From an uncultured Burkholderiales bacterium (GTDB taxonomy: Bacteria > Pseudomonadota > Gammaproteobacteria > Burkholderiales > Burkholderiaceae), in NCBI GenBank assembly GCA_946480465.1, contig CAMLJY010000011.1, positions 1 to 64,000 on the forward strand: a stretch of 64,000 nt of DNA, in the 5' to 3' direction. Under the pieces are notes generated by a model, which had not been told where the DNA came from, ran no database searches, and worked only from the letters and a program-made list of their open reading frames with translations. A program made the position numbers and the translations under genes. This document shows, one piece after another, positions 24,233 through 33,667 of the stretch. Within the stretch, counting starts at the first letter, position 1. The number at the start of each line of letters is the position of its first letter.

Positions 24233-25138
24233 ATGGACGAACTGGCTTTCGACGACTTGAAGCTCTTTGCGCGGGTGGCGGCGCTGGGGACCCTGTCCGC
24301 GGTCGCGCGCGAGCGCGACGTGCCCGTCAGCCAGGTCTCGCGGGCGCTGGCGCGCATCGAGAAGAGCTGCGGCGCGCGGCTGGTGCACCGCTCGACCCAT
24401 GCGCTGGCGCTGACGGCCGAGGGCGAGACCTTCCTCGACTACTGCCACCGGCTGACCGACACCTTCGAATCGCTGGAGGGCGAGTTCGCGAGCCAGGCGC
24501 GCGAGGCCAGCGGCCTGGTGCGGGTGGCGGCCAGCACGGTGATCGCGCAGTACCTGCTGCTGCCGAGCCTGGTCTCGCTGAACGAGCGCCACCCCCGGCT
24601 CCGCGTCGATCTGGAGGTGAGCGACCGCCTGGCCGACATGGCGCGCGACCGCATCGACATCGCCATCCGCACGGCCACCGCGCTGAACGACAACCTGATC
24701 GCGCGGCAGATCGGCGAGCTGGGGCGCGCGCTGTACGCGGCACCCGGCTACGTGGAGCGCGCCGGCCTGCCGGCACAGCCGGACGAGCTGCGCCGCCACA
24801 CCCTGGTGACGAACACCGCGGCGCCGCAGCTGAACCACTGGCCGTTCATCGTCGACGGCCGGGCGGTGAAGGTGCCGGTGGACGGCCACTGGCGCACCAA
24901 CGACACCGGCCTGGCTGCCAACATGGTGCTGGCTGGCCTGGGCATCGGGCGGCTGGCCGTGCTGGTCGGCGAACCGCTGGTGGCCCAGGGCCGGCTGGTG
25001 CGCGTGCTGCCGGCGCAGGTCGACCCGCAGCCCGTGCCGATCTATGCGGTCACCGCATCGGCTCGGCAGCGGCTGCCGAAAGTCAAGGCCTGCATCGAGC
25101 ATTGGGCCGCATGGTTCGGCGGCCAACCGCGTGTTTGA
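24233..25138 (+). CDS. LysR family transcriptional regulator
   Basis: A 301-residue LTTR: winged HTH at about residues 5-64 (LFARVAALGTLSAVARERD, VSQVSRALARIE, LVHRSTHALALTAEGETFL) and a substrate-binding domain at about 90-295 (ASGLVRVAASTVIAQYLLLP onward). The effector is unknown. It diverges from the small gene and tautomerase at 24087-23461, the usual target arrangement for LTTRs. No ribosome site is visible; TAGCAT lies six bases before the ATG, as in other possibly leaderless genes of this window. Confidence 0.9.
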   Translation: MDELAFDDLKLFARVAALGTLSAVARERDVPVSQVSRALARIEKSCGARLVHRSTHALALTAEGETFLDYCHRLTDTFESLEGEFASQAREASGLVRVAASTVIAQYLLLPSLVSLNERHPRLRVDLEVSDRLADMARDRIDIAIRTATALNDNLIARQIGELGRALYAAPGYVERAGLPAQPDELRRHTLVTNTAAPQLNHWPFIVDGRAVKVPVDGHWRTNDTGLAANMVLAGLGIGRLAVLVGEPLVAQGRLVRVLPAQVDPQPVPIYAVTASARQRLPKVKACIEHWAAWFGGQPRV

Positions 25139-25263
25139 GGCGCACCTTTTGTGTGCATGAACCAAAGAACGCAGGAATCCTGCGCTGCGAGCGGCGCATC
25201 CGTCGGCTTTGCAGGATGCGTGCGGGCGCTCCTGCCTAGAGTGCGCCGGTTGCCGCAGCCGTC

Positions 25264-25758
25264 TTGATTGCCATCAAGCCCCCAGAAGTGCGCCGCCTGG
25301 CCGACCTCGATTCCTACGATCGCGCGATCCTGCGCGCCTTGCAGGCCGACGGGCGCCTGTCCGTCGCGCGCCTGTCCGAGCGGGTTCACCTGTCGGCCTC
25401 CGCCGCTTCGGGCCGGCTGCAGCGCTTGCGGCGCGAAGGCTTCATCACCGGCTACCAGGTGCGCATCGACCCGGAGAAGGTCGGTGCCGGCCAGGCCGTC
25501 TTCCTGCTGGTCACGGTGGACCATGCCCACCCCGAGGTGATGCAGGCCTTCCTGGCGGCGGTCAAGGCGCTGCCGGCAGTCCAGGACTGCTACATGATGG
25601 CCGGCGAGATCGACTTCCTGCTAAAGATGCGGGTGGCCGACATGGCCGCGTGCCAGGCCATCGTGTCGGCCTCCATCCAGAAGCTGCCGGGCGTTCGGCG
25701 GGTGCGCGCGTACTCGGTGATCTCGCAGTTCAAGGAGTCGAGCGAGCTGCCCCTGTAG
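25264..25758 (+). CDS. Lrp/AsnC family transcriptional regulator
   Basis: A 164-residue Lrp-type regulator: HTH at about 15-65 (DRAILRALQADGRLSVARLSE, ASAASGRLQRLRREGFITGY in pieces) and a RAM ligand domain at about 75-155 (AVFLLVTVDHA, YMMAGEIDFLLKM). It would bind an amino acid and control nearby or distant genes. The start is uncertain: TTG 25264 is the longest, but the GTG 24 bases later also gives a full domain. A -10-like TAGAGT lies near 25236. It is convergent with acyl-CoA dehydrogenase genes. Confidence 0.85.
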   Translation: MIAIKPPEVRRLADLDSYDRAILRALQADGRLSVARLSERVHLSASAASGRLQRLRREGFITGYQVRIDPEKVGAGQAVFLLVTVDHAHPEVMQAFLAAVKALPAVQDCYMMAGEIDFLLKMRVADMAACQAIVSASIQKLPGVRRVRAYSVISQFKESSELPL

Positions 25759-25857
25759 CGATGGGGCCCCGCGGCGCGCGCGGACCCCGGCGGGCCCGCG
25801 GACGGCCCGCCATGCGCCGGCCGCGCCGGCCAGCGCTCAGGCGGGCGACCCGGCTGC

Positions 25858-26982
25858 TCAGGCGAAGACGCCGGCGGTGTCCTGCATGCGGGCCGACACC
25901 TCGCCCAGGTGGTGCAGCGTGTCGCCCAGCGTCATCTCCAGCACCGTCAGGCGCTTGAAGTAATGACTTCCAATGTACTCGTCCGTGACGCCGATGCCGC
26001 CGTGCAGCTGAGTGCACTGCTGGCCGACGAAGCGCATGCTCTGCCCCAGCTGCACCTTGGCCTGCGACAGCGCGCGCCGGCGCTGGGCCGGCGGCTCGCC
26101 GAGCTTCAGGCTGGCGAAGTAGCTCATCGAGCGGCCCAGTTCCAGCTGCATCTTCACGTCGGCGATGCGGTGGCGCAGTGCCTGGAAGCTGGCGATCGGC
26201 ACGCCGAACTGCTTGCGGGTGTTCATGTACTCGACCGTCAACGCGACCAGCTTGTCCATCAGGCCCACGCCCTCGGCGCAGGCCGCCGCAATGCCGATGT
26301 CGGCCGCGTATTCCAGCGTCGGCAGGCCGTCGCTGCCGATCAGCGTGGCCGCGGCGTTGGCGAGCTTCAGCTCGCCGGCCCGGCCGCCGTCCTGCGTCGG
26401 GTAGGCGGTGACGATGGCGCCGGCGGCCGCCTTCTCGACCAGGAACAGGCCGATCCCGCCGGAGGCGTCGCCGACCCGCGCCGGCACGATGAAGGCGTCG
26501 GCCTCGTCCGCCGCGGGCACGACGCTCTTCTGGCCGACGATGGTCCAGCCCTTTGCCGATGGGGTGGCGATCGCGCTGACCTGCTCCAGCCGATAACGGG
26601 CACCGCGCTCCTGCCAGGCCGGCACCACCAGCGCTTCGGCCGCGGCAATCTTCGGCAACCAGGCGGCCTGCACGTCTTCCGGCGCCGCCTGCAGCAGCGC
26701 GGGCGTCATCAGCGCGGCGGCGGCGTAGGGCGCGTTCACCAGGCCGCGGCCCAGCTCTTCCAGCACCACCATCGCTTCGACCGGGCCGAACGCGAGCCCG
26801 CCATGGGCCTCGGGCACGGCCAGCCCCGTCAGACCCAGCTCGGCCAGCTCGGCATAGACGGCGCGGCTGTGGCCGCCGGCCTTGGCCAGCTGGTGGCGGC
26901 GCTCGAACGAGAAGCCCTTGTCGACCCAGCGGGCCACCGCGTCGCGCAAGGAGACCTGGTCGTCGGTGAAATCGAAATCCAT
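25858..26982 (-). CDS. Acyl-CoA dehydrogenase (second of a pair)
   Basis: A 374-residue FAD-dependent dehydrogenase. N-terminal helices (DFTDDQVSLRDAVARWVDK), a diverged central beta domain (VPAWQERGARYRLEQ) and the C-terminal bundle with RKQFGVPIASFQALRHRIADVK and QLHGGIGVTDEYIGSHYFKRL are seen. The catalytic glutamate region is not clear, as usual for the smaller partner of heterodimeric acyl-CoA dehydrogenases of the kind used for steroid or branched-chain side chains. It starts 12 bases after its partner's stop, so an alpha2beta2 enzyme is plausible. Substrate unknown. Confidence 0.87.
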   Translation of the reverse strand: MDFDFTDDQVSLRDAVARWVDKGFSFERRHQLAKAGGHSRAVYAELAELGLTGLAVPEAHGGLAFGPVEAMVVLEELGRGLVNAPYAAAALMTPALLQAAPEDVQAAWLPKIAAAEALVVPAWQERGARYRLEQVSAIATPSAKGWTIVGQKSVVPAADEADAFIVPARVGDASGGIGLFLVEKAAAGAIVTAYPTQDGGRAGELKLANAAATLIGSDGLPTLEYAADIGIAAACAEGVGLMDKLVALTVEYMNTRKQFGVPIASFQALRHRIADVKMQLELGRSMSYFASLKLGEPPAQRRRALSQAKVQLGQSMRFVGQQCTQLHGGIGVTDEYIGSHYFKRLTVLEMTLGDTLHHLGEVSARMQDTAGVFA

Positions 26983-26994
26983 CTCGCTGTCTCC

Positions 26995-28176
26995 TCAGGA
27001 ACCCAGGACCGTCTGCGCGACGATGTTGCGCTGCACCTCGTTCGAGCCGCCGTAGATGGTGGTCTTGCGGTAGTTGAAGTAGGTGCCGGCCAGCGGCGCG
27101 CACATCGCGGCGCCGGCGAAGTCGCCCTGCCAGCCGGCTTCCATGGCCTCGTGCACGTAGGGCAGGCTGAAGGGGCCGGCGGCGAGCATCATCAGCTCGG
27201 TGTAGCGCTGCTGGATCTCGCTGCCGCGGATCTTCAGGAGTCCCGCGATGTCCAGGCTGGCCTTGCCGCTCTTTTCGGATGATAGAACGCGCAGCACCAG
27301 CATCTCCAGCGCGACGATGTCGACCTCCAGCAGCGCGATCTGGTCGCGGAAGCGGCTGTCGTCGTACACGCCTTCCGCCTTCGCGATGCGCTTGAGCCGC
27401 TCCAGCTCGCGCTTGGCGCGGTTGACGTCGGCGATGTTGGTGCGCTCGTGCGCGAGCAGGTGCTTGGCGTAGGTCCAGCCCTTGTTCTCCTCGCCGATCA
27501 GGTTCTCGGCGGGCACCTCGACGTTGTCGAAGAAGACTTCGTTGACCTCGTGCTCGCCATCGAGCGTGATGATCGGCCGCACGGTGATGCCGGGCGACTT
27601 CATGTCGATCAGCAGGAAGCTGATGCCGGTTTGCGGCTTGCCTTCCGTGCTGGTGCGCACCAGGCAGAAGATCCACTCGCCGTACTGGCCCAGCGTGGTC
27701 CAGGTCTTCTGGCCGTTGACGATGTACTTGTCGCCCACGCGCTCGGCCCGCGTCTTCAGCGACGCCAGGTCCGAGCCCGAGCCCGGCTCGCTGTAGCCCT
27801 GGCTCCACCACACTTCGCCGGAGGCGATGCCGGGCAGGAAGCGCTTGTGCTGCTCGGGCGTGCCGAAGGCCATGATCACCGGCGCCACCATCACCGGCCC
27901 GAAGGGCACGATGCGCGGCGCGCCGGCCAGCGCGCACTCTTCCTCGAACAGGTGCTTCTGCACCGCGTTCCAGCCCGGGCCGCCGAACTGCCTGGGCCAG
28001 CCGTAGCCGAGCCAGCCCTTCTTGCCGAGGATCTTGGCCCAGCGCTGCATGTCGTCGCGCGACAGCCGCAGCGCATTCAACACCTTGCGGCTGATGTCCT
28101 GCGGCAGGTTCTCGGCGACCCACTCGCGGATCTCTTGGCGGAAGGCAAGCTCTTCCGCGGTGAAGTTCAGGTCCAT
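26995..28176 (-). CDS. Acyl-CoA dehydrogenase (first of a pair)
   Basis: A 393-residue acyl-CoA dehydrogenase starting MDLNFTAEELAFRQEIREW. The flavin region WWSQGYSEPGSGSDLASLKT, then GQKTWTTLGQYGEW, and the C-terminal TIYGGSNEVQRNIVAQTVLG are textbook for the family. The open frame begins 16 codons earlier, but the ATG at 28176 fits other members. It heads a two-gene unit with the smaller dehydrogenase, consistent with oxidation of a CoA-linked branched, aromatic or sterol side chain. No ligase or hydratase is adjacent. Confidence 0.92.
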   Translation of the reverse strand: MDLNFTAEELAFRQEIREWVAENLPQDISRKVLNALRLSRDDMQRWAKILGKKGWLGYGWPRQFGGPGWNAVQKHLFEEECALAGAPRIVPFGPVMVAPVIMAFGTPEQHKRFLPGIASGEVWWSQGYSEPGSGSDLASLKTRAERVGDKYIVNGQKTWTTLGQYGEWIFCLVRTSTEGKPQTGISFLLIDMKSPGITVRPIITLDGEHEVNEVFFDNVEVPAENLIGEENKGWTYAKHLLAHERTNIADVNRAKRELERLKRIAKAEGVYDDSRFRDQIALLEVDIVALEMLVLRVLSSEKSGKASLDIAGLLKIRGSEIQQRYTELMMLAAGPFSLPYVHEAMEAGWQGDFAGAAMCAPLAGTYFNYRKTTIYGGSNEVQRNIVAQTVLGS

Positions 28177-28342
28177 GCTGCGTCGTCTCCTGGCAAGCGT
28201 GCGGCGTGCCGAAGGTTTTAGCACGGTCGTTCGCTTCGTCGCTGTCAGGCTTGCGACAAGACCCGCGCGGGTGAATGACCGCGCTGGAAGGAGGGTGCAG
28301 CCTGCGGCGCGCGCCGGCCGCTGCGGCGGAGGACGAGTCGCG

Positions 28343-29002
28343 CTACTTGCGCTGCAGCCGCATCGTGTCGGCGTCGCGGCGCATCGTGAAGCGGTTCAGG
28401 AAGCTGTTGCCCAGCAGGATGGCCGGCATGTCGGCCTGCAGCACCACAGCCTCGACGTTGAAGACCTCGACCTCGCCCACGCGCACCGAACGCAGCGTGA
28501 CGCCGTACACCGGCACCGTGCCGCCGGCGGTGGCGGAATAGCCGCGCTGGCCGCTGCGCCAGTCCAGGCCGATGCGGGTGGCTTCGTTGACGCTCATCGC
28601 GACGACGGTGGCGCCCGTGTCCACCAGGAACTGCACCGGCTTGCCGTTGATGCTGCCCTGCGTGACGAAATGGCCGCCGGAGCCCACGGGCAGCACGATC
28701 TCGGTGCCGCCGCCGCTGCTGCCACCCCCCCCGGCGCCGACACGCGCCGGCGCCGCGCCCAGGCGCAGCAGGCTGCGCTTGCCGCCGGTCTCGACCTCGG
28801 CCTCGCCGTCGGCCAGGCGGGTCAGCGTCACGCCCTTCACGGTGCTGCCCACCGCCACGGTGTGCGGCTGGCCGTCGATCAGCAGCAGGGCCTTGCTCGC
28901 TCCCAGCGTGCCGGACAGGCTGACGCTCTGGGCCCAGGCCGCCGGCGATGCGGCCAGCGCGCACAGCGCGGCCGCGGCCAGCGCAGCAGCAGGGCGGGCC
29001 AT
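28343..29002 (-). CDS. Periplasmic retropepsin-like aspartic protease
   Basis: A 219-residue clan AA protease. A signal peptide (residues 1-24) is followed by an N-terminal region, a Gly/Ser-rich linker (90-99) and the retropepsin fold with catalytic D128-T-G and the flap VVAMS; ILLGNSFLNRF near the C-terminus is the second conserved strand. Such proteins act as dimers, one DTG each. Target unknown. It lies four bases past the YajQ gene on the same strand. Confidence 0.87.
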   Translation of the reverse strand: MARPAAALAAAALCALAASPAAWAQSVSLSGTLGASKALLLIDGQPHTVAVGSTVKGVTLTRLADGEAEVETGGKRSLLRLGAAPARVGAGGGGSSGGGTEIVLPVGSGGHFVTQGSINGKPVQFLVDTGATVVAMSVNEATRIGLDWRSGQRGYSATAGGTVPVYGVTLRSVRVGEVEVFNVEAVVLQADMPAILLGNSFLNRFTMRRDADTMRLQRK

Positions 29003-29006
29003 CGCT

Positions 29007-29507
29007 TCAGTCCCGGAAGTTGTTGAAGGCGAGGGGCACGTCGGCCACTTCCTTGCGCAGCAGCGCGATCGCGGCCTGCAGGTCGTCGCGCTTGCTGCCG
29101 GTGACGCGCACGCTATCGCCCTGGATGGCGGCCTGCACCTTCAGCTTGCTCTGCTTGATCAGGGTCTGGATCTTCTTCGCGGTGTCGCTGTCGATGCCTT
29201 GCTTGACCGGCACGTTCTGGCGCGCCTTGTCGCCGCCGAGCTTCTCGATCTTGGCGCTGAAGTCGAGGAATCGCACGTCGACCCCGCGCTTGCTCAGCTT
29301 GGCCAGCAGGATGTCCTTGACCTGGCCGATCTGGAAATCGCTGTCGGCCAGCAGCTGCAGCGTGCGGTCCTTGCCTGACTCGACGCTCTCGATCTGGGCA
29401 GAGGAACCCTTGAAGTCGAAGCGGGTGCCGATTTCCTTGTTGGCCTGTTCGACCGCGTTGCGCAGTTCGACGAGGTTGGGTTCGAGGACGGTGTCGAAGC
29501 TGGGCAT
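29007..29507 (-). CDS. YajQ family nucleotide-binding protein
   Basis: A 166-residue YajQ-family protein: begins [21 protein letters not shown], then [16 protein letters not shown] and [19 protein letters not shown], ending FNNFRD as nearly all members do. Two RNP-like domains bind nucleotides; some members bind cyclic di-GMP. Cytoplasmic. The start at 29507 is fixed by the conserved MPSFD. The retropepsin gene follows after four bases, so it may share this promoter. Confidence 0.93.
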   Translation of the reverse strand: MPSFDTVLEPNLVELRNAVEQANKEIGTRFDFKGSSAQIESVESGKDRTLQLLADSDFQIGQVKDILLAKLSKRGVDVRFLDFSAKIEKLGGDKARQNVPVKQGIDSDTAKKIQTLIKQSKLKVQAAIQGDSVRVTGSKRDDLQAAIALLRKEVADVPLAFNNFRD

Positions 29508-29633
29508 CAGTGGGGTCCGGAAGGGAGGCAAAAATTCTGCCACGCGCCTGTCAGCGGCAGAAGCGGCGGATGGCACGCATTGGTGACCTGGCGCAAGCAG
29601 GGGGCGGCCATGCCCATCAGACAGAATTGCGCG

Positions 29634-30680
29634 ATGTCTTCATCCCGCGCCCTCGCCATCGACCACGGCGTCAGCCTGCGCGAGTTCAACACCTTCGGCC
29701 TGCCGGCGGTCGCCCACACGCTGGTGCGCGTGAGCAGCGACGCTGACGTGCGCCGCCTGCTCGGCCACCCCGAGATCGGCCGCGCGCCCAAGCTGGTGCT
29801 CGGCGGCGGCAGCAACCTCATCCTGACGCGCGACCCGCAGGCGGTGGTGCTGAAGGTGGAAGTCAAGGGCCAGCGCGTGGTCGAGGAGCGGCCCGATGCC
29901 TGGATCGTCGAGGTCGGTGCCGGCGAGACCTGGCACGACGCGGTGGCCTGGACCCTGGACCACGGCATGCCCGGTCTGGAGAACATGGCCCTGATCCCGG
30001 GGACAGTGGGTGCGGCGCCGGTGCAGAACATTGGCGCCTACGGCCTGGAGCTGAAGGACCGTTTCGAATCGCTCGATGCGGTGGACTTGGTCACCGGCCG
30101 CGGCGTGACGCTGGATGCCGCGGCCTGCCGCTTCGGCTACCGCGACAGCGTGTTCAAGCAGACGGGTTTCGGCGGCCTTGCGGGCAAGAGCCTGATCACC
30201 CGCGTGCGCCTGCGCCTGCCGCGCCCCTGGCAGCCGGTGCTGGGCTACCTGGACCTGGAGCGCAAGATGGCCGAGACCGGCATCGCCGATCCCGATGCCC
30301 GCACGATCTTCGACTGGGTCTGCGCCATCCGCCGCCAGAAGCTGCCCGACCCCGCGGACATCGGCAACGCCGGCAGCTTCTTCAAGAATCCGGTGGTCAG
30401 CCCCGAGCAGTGCCGCGACATCATCTCGCGCGACCCGCACATCGTTCACTACCCGATGGAGGGCGGCCATTTCAAGCTCGCCGCCGGCTGGCTGATCGAT
30501 GCCTGCGGCTGGAAGGGCAAGTCCATCGGGCGCGCCGGCGTCTACGAGAAACAGGCGCTGGTGCTCGTCAACCGCGGCGGCGCCACCGGGGCCGAGGTGG
30601 TGACGCTGGCGCGGGCGATCCAGGAAAGCGTCTACGGCCGCTTCGGCATCCGGCTGGAGCCGGAGCCGGTGGTCGTTTGA
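29634..30680 (+). CDS. murB: UDP-N-acetylmuramate dehydrogenase
   Basis: A 348-residue type I MurB that reduces UDP-GlcNAc-enolpyruvate to UDP-MurNAc for peptidoglycan. The FAD-binding stretch [15 protein letters not shown], the [21 protein letters not shown] motif, catalytic serine in [13 protein letters not shown] and the C-terminal glutamate (RLEPEP) are present. In-frame ATGs exist at 29580, 29610 and 29634; I chose 29634 because the N-terminus then matches MurB. CAGAAT lies six bases before it, so the transcript could be leaderless. Confidence 0.94.
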   Translation: MSSSRALAIDHGVSLREFNTFGLPAVAHTLVRVSSDADVRRLLGHPEIGRAPKLVLGGGSNLILTRDPQAVVLKVEVKGQRVVEERPDAWIVEVGAGETWHDAVAWTLDHGMPGLENMALIPGTVGAAPVQNIGAYGLELKDRFESLDAVDLVTGRGVTLDAAACRFGYRDSVFKQTGFGGLAGKSLITRVRLRLPRPWQPVLGYLDLERKMAETGIADPDARTIFDWVCAIRRQKLPDPADIGNAGSFFKNPVVSPEQCRDIISRDPHIVHYPMEGGHFKLAAGWLIDACGWKGKSIGRAGVYEKQALVLVNRGGATGAEVVTLARAIQESVYGRFGIRLEPEPVVV

Positions 30681-30705
30681 GCCGGCGGGGACGCTGCCGC
30701 GTCTT

Positions 30706-32958
30706 TCAGGCGTTGGCGCCGGTCAGGCCTTCGGCGGCGCAGACGCTGCGCGTTGCCTCCACCAGTTCTTCGTAGCGCTGCACCGCCAGCGCCAGCTGCG
30801 CCGGGCCGAGCGTGGCGGCATCGCGGCTCAGGCCGGCGGCAGCCTCGGCCAGCGCCGGCAGGCCCAGGTTCAGCGCCGCGCCCTTGACGCCGTGCGCGGC
30901 GCGCCGCACCTCCTCGACGTCGGCCTCGCGCATCGCCTCGCGCATCCGGCGCGCGGCGTCGCCGGCCTGCTCGAAGAAGCCGGCGTACAGCGCCGGCGCG
31001 CGGCCCGGGCCCATCAGGTCGGTGACGTGGCGCAGCGCGCCGGGGTCGAGCAGCGGCGCCTCGCGCGGGGCCGGCGCCTCCGCGGCCGGCCCGGGGGCGG
31101 CGCCGTCCTGCGCCTCGGCGCTGCCGAAGTGCCGCGACAGCAGCACGGTCAGGTCCTGCAGGCTCACCGGCTTGGTGATGACCTCGTCGATGCCGGCCTT
31201 CAGGCAGCGTTCGCGCGTGTCGGCGAACACGTCGGCCGTCAGCGCGACGATGCGCACCTGCGAGGCCGGCGGCTCCATCGCGCGGATGGCCTGGCTGGCC
31301 GCGACGCCGTCCATCACCGGCATGTGCACGTCCATCAGCACCAGGTCCACGTCCTGCTGGCGCAGGGCCTGCACCGCCTCCAGGCCGTTGGTGGTGTAGA
31401 TGCCCTGGTGGCCCAGGCGCTCCAGCAGCGCGGCGATGTAGAGCCGGTTGACCGGATGGTCCTCGGCCACCAGCACCCGCAGCGTGCGCGGGGTGGCGGG
31501 CGCGGGCGGGGCGGCGGGCACGGCCGCCGGCGCCACCGCCAGCAGCGGGCAGCGGAAGCTGAACACGCTGCCGGCCCCTGGCGCGCTGCGCACGACGATC
31601 TCGCCGTCCATCAGCCGCGCCAGGTTGCGCGAGATCGCCAGGCCCAGCCCGGTGCCGCCCTGGCGGCGGGCCAGGGGGTCGTCGGCGCGCGAGAAGCGCT
31701 GGAACAGGCGCGCCACCGTGGCCTGGTCCATGCCGATGCCGCTGTCGATGACGTCGAACTCCAGCTGCGGCTGGCCCTCCGGGCCGAGGCGCTGGCGGCA
31801 GCACAGCGTGACGGTGCCGGCGTCGGAGAACTTGATGGCGTTGTTCACCAGGTTGTAGAGCACCTGCCGGGTGCGCGTCGGATCCAGGCGCACGTGCTGC
31901 GGCAGCGGTACTTCGAAGCGAAGGTCCAGCGCCAGGCCCTTGTCGGCCGCGTGGCCCTGCATCAGCAGCTTCACGTCCTGCACCAGCGCGCGCAGGTCCA
32001 CGTCCTGCGGCTGCAGCAGCAGCGTGCCGGACTCGAGCTTGGACAGGTCGAGGATGTCGTCGAGCAGGCGCAGCAGGTGGGTGGCGGAGTCGTCGGCCGT
32101 CTGCAGCCACTGCGGGGCCTGGGGATCGGCGGGTGCGTCCTTCAGCAGCGACAGCATGCCCATCAGGCCATGCAGCGGCGTGCGCAGCTCGTGGCTCATG
32201 TCGGCCAGGAATTCGCTCTTCGCAGTGCTGGCGGCCTCGGCCTCGGTGCGGGCATCGCGCAGCTGGTCGGCCAGGGCTTCCAGGCGCTGGCGGCGCTGTT
32301 CCAGCTTGCGCATCTGGCGCAGCGCGATCAGCGCGAACACCACAACCATCGCCGACAGGAAGGCCGTCAAGCCGAGGCCGATCTCGTTGTGCTGGCGCAC
32401 CTGCTCGCGGCGGTCGGTGACCTGTACCGCTACCTGGTGCGAGGCATCCAGCAGCAGCTGGTGGATCGGGTCGGCCAGCTTGACCAGCTCGTCGAGCAGC
32501 GCGCGCGCGGCCTGCGGGCTCATGGGGCCGCGGGGATCGCCGCTCAGGTACAGGTCGGCGCGCGCGGCGAAGGTGTCGATCTGGCGCAGCACCTGCTGGG
32601 CGTTGGGCACCTGCCGCAGCAGGCGCGCGGCACGCTCGGTGCGCAGCAGCGCGGCGCGGCTGAGGAAGATGTCGTAGCGCAGCTGCAGGGCGGCTGGATC
32701 GCGGGCGGCGATGTCCAGGTCCTGGCGCCAGCGCTCGCGCAGGCGCAGGTATTCGGTCTCCAGCTGGTACAGGCTCAGCACCAGGTAGTCGTCCTGCTGC
32801 TGCACGGTCAGGTTCAGCAGCGCGTACTGCCGCACCTGCACGAAGGCCGCGGCCAGCAGCGTGGCCAGCAGCAGCAGGCCGGTCACGCCGAGCCAGGTCG
32901 TCAGGCGAACGCTGGCGGCCAGCGGGTGTCGGGCGAGGGCGTCCGGCTCGTCGCTCAC
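30706..32958 (-). CDS. Hybrid sensor histidine kinase / response regulator with Hpt domain
   Basis: A 750-residue membrane phosphorelay protein. TM1 at about 21-43 and TM2 at about 193-215 enclose a helical periplasmic sensor. H256 (MSHELRTPLHG) is the autophosphorylation site; the ATPase has N374, DSGIGM (405-410) and GGTGLGL (434-440). A receiver follows a Pro/Ala linker, with D543 (LMDVHMP) and K596; an Hpt domain carries H689 (AAHGVKG). The final response regulator must be elsewhere. The GTG at 32958 has GGAG seven bases upstream and lies 13 bases after the periplasmic partner gene, so that protein may feed the sensor. Signal unknown. Confidence 0.9.
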   Translation of the reverse strand: MSDEPDALARHPLAASVRLTTWLGVTGLLLLATLLAAAFVQVRQYALLNLTVQQQDDYLVLSLYQLETEYLRLRERWRQDLDIAARDPAALQLRYDIFLSRAALLRTERAARLLRQVPNAQQVLRQIDTFAARADLYLSGDPRGPMSPQAARALLDELVKLADPIHQLLLDASHQVAVQVTDRREQVRQHNEIGLGLTAFLSAMVVVFALIALRQMRKLEQRRQRLEALADQLRDARTEAEAASTAKSEFLADMSHELRTPLHGLMGMLSLLKDAPADPQAPQWLQTADDSATHLLRLLDDILDLSKLESGTLLLQPQDVDLRALVQDVKLLMQGHAADKGLALDLRFEVPLPQHVRLDPTRTRQVLYNLVNNAIKFSDAGTVTLCCRQRLGPEGQPQLEFDVIDSGIGMDQATVARLFQRFSRADDPLARRQGGTGLGLAISRNLARLMDGEIVVRSAPGAGSVFSFRCPLLAVAPAAVPAAPPAPATPRTLRVLVAEDHPVNRLYIAALLERLGHQGIYTTNGLEAVQALRQQDVDLVLMDVHMPVMDGVAASQAIRAMEPPASQVRIVALTADVFADTRERCLKAGIDEVITKPVSLQDLTVLLSRHFGSAEAQDGAAPGPAAEAPAPREAPLLDPGALRHVTDLMGPGRAPALYAGFFEQAGDAARRMREAMREADVEEVRRAAHGVKGAALNLGLPALAEAAAGLSRDAATLGPAQLALAVQRYEELVEATRSVCAAEGLTGANA

Positions 32959-32971
32959 CGCGGGCTCCGCT

Positions 32972-33481
32972 TCATTGCACTTCGATCGTTCGCAGCTGCC
33001 AGGCGCAGCGCGTGTAGTACAGCGCCTTGCGCAGCGCGCCGTTGGCATCGAAGGGGTAGATGATGAAGAGCGGCCCCTTGTCGCGCACCGACATCGGCTT
33101 GTCGTCGAGCAGCCGCGCCAGCAGCACGTCGTAGCGCTGGACGTCGTCGAAAGGGATGTCGACGCGGTAGTCGTTCAGGGCCGTGGCGCGCAGCGACTGG
33201 CCATGGGCCGAAGCCGCTGCCAGCACGTCGCGCAGCAGCGGCCCGGTGAACTTGCGCGGCAGGCTGTACCAGGGCGTACGGGTGGTGTAGCTGTGCTGGG
33301 GCAGGCGTTCCAGCATCGGCATGTCGAAGTCCGCATGGGGCTCGCCCTGCACGTGGCGGTTGGGCAGGCGCACCCGGCCGCTGAGCGTGAGCACCACCGG
33401 ACCATCAGGCGCATCCAGCGCCCGCGCGGGCGAACTGAGCAGCGGCAAGGCGGCCAGGCTCAGCAGGTGGCGTCGATGCAT
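32972..33481 (-). CDS. Periplasmic protein with molybdopterin-oxidoreductase-like fold
   Basis: A 169-residue exported protein with a signal peptide (MHRRHLLSLAALPLLSSPARA). The rest (VVLTLSGRV, then WYSLPRKFTGPLLRDVL, YRVDIPFDDVQRYDVLLA, KGPLFIIYPFD) resembles the oxidoreductase molybdopterin-binding domain. There is only one cysteine, near the C-terminus (YTRCAW), and it is not at the usual cofactor position, so cofactor binding and catalysis are doubtful. It heads a two-gene unit with the hybrid kinase and may be its ligand-binding or redox partner. Moderate confidence in fold, low in function. Confidence 0.65.
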   Translation of the reverse strand: MHRRHLLSLAALPLLSSPARALDAPDGPVVLTLSGRVRLPNRHVQGEPHADFDMPMLERLPQHSYTTRTPWYSLPRKFTGPLLRDVLAAASAHGQSLRATALNDYRVDIPFDDVQRYDVLLARLLDDKPMSVRDKGPLFIIYPFDANGALRKALYYTRCAWQLRTIEVQ

Positions 33482-33667
33482 CGGGGACAAGGGGTCCGGG
33501 GCGGCCGAAGGGACGGCCTGGGGCCGAGGGGGGCCAATGGTAACCGCGGGCCCGGGGCGGTTTGTTGCAGGCTTTCGCCCGGGGGCAGGGGGACAACTGC
33601 ACGCTTCTGGCGCCATCCTCACTTTGGTCAGGTGTCCCGTGGTAACGCTGCGTTAAGCTGCGCAACC

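Noticed and set aside
30892..33063. 723-residue plus-strand ORF opposite the hybrid kinase
   Set aside because: Shadow frame; the kinase motifs on the minus strand are complete.
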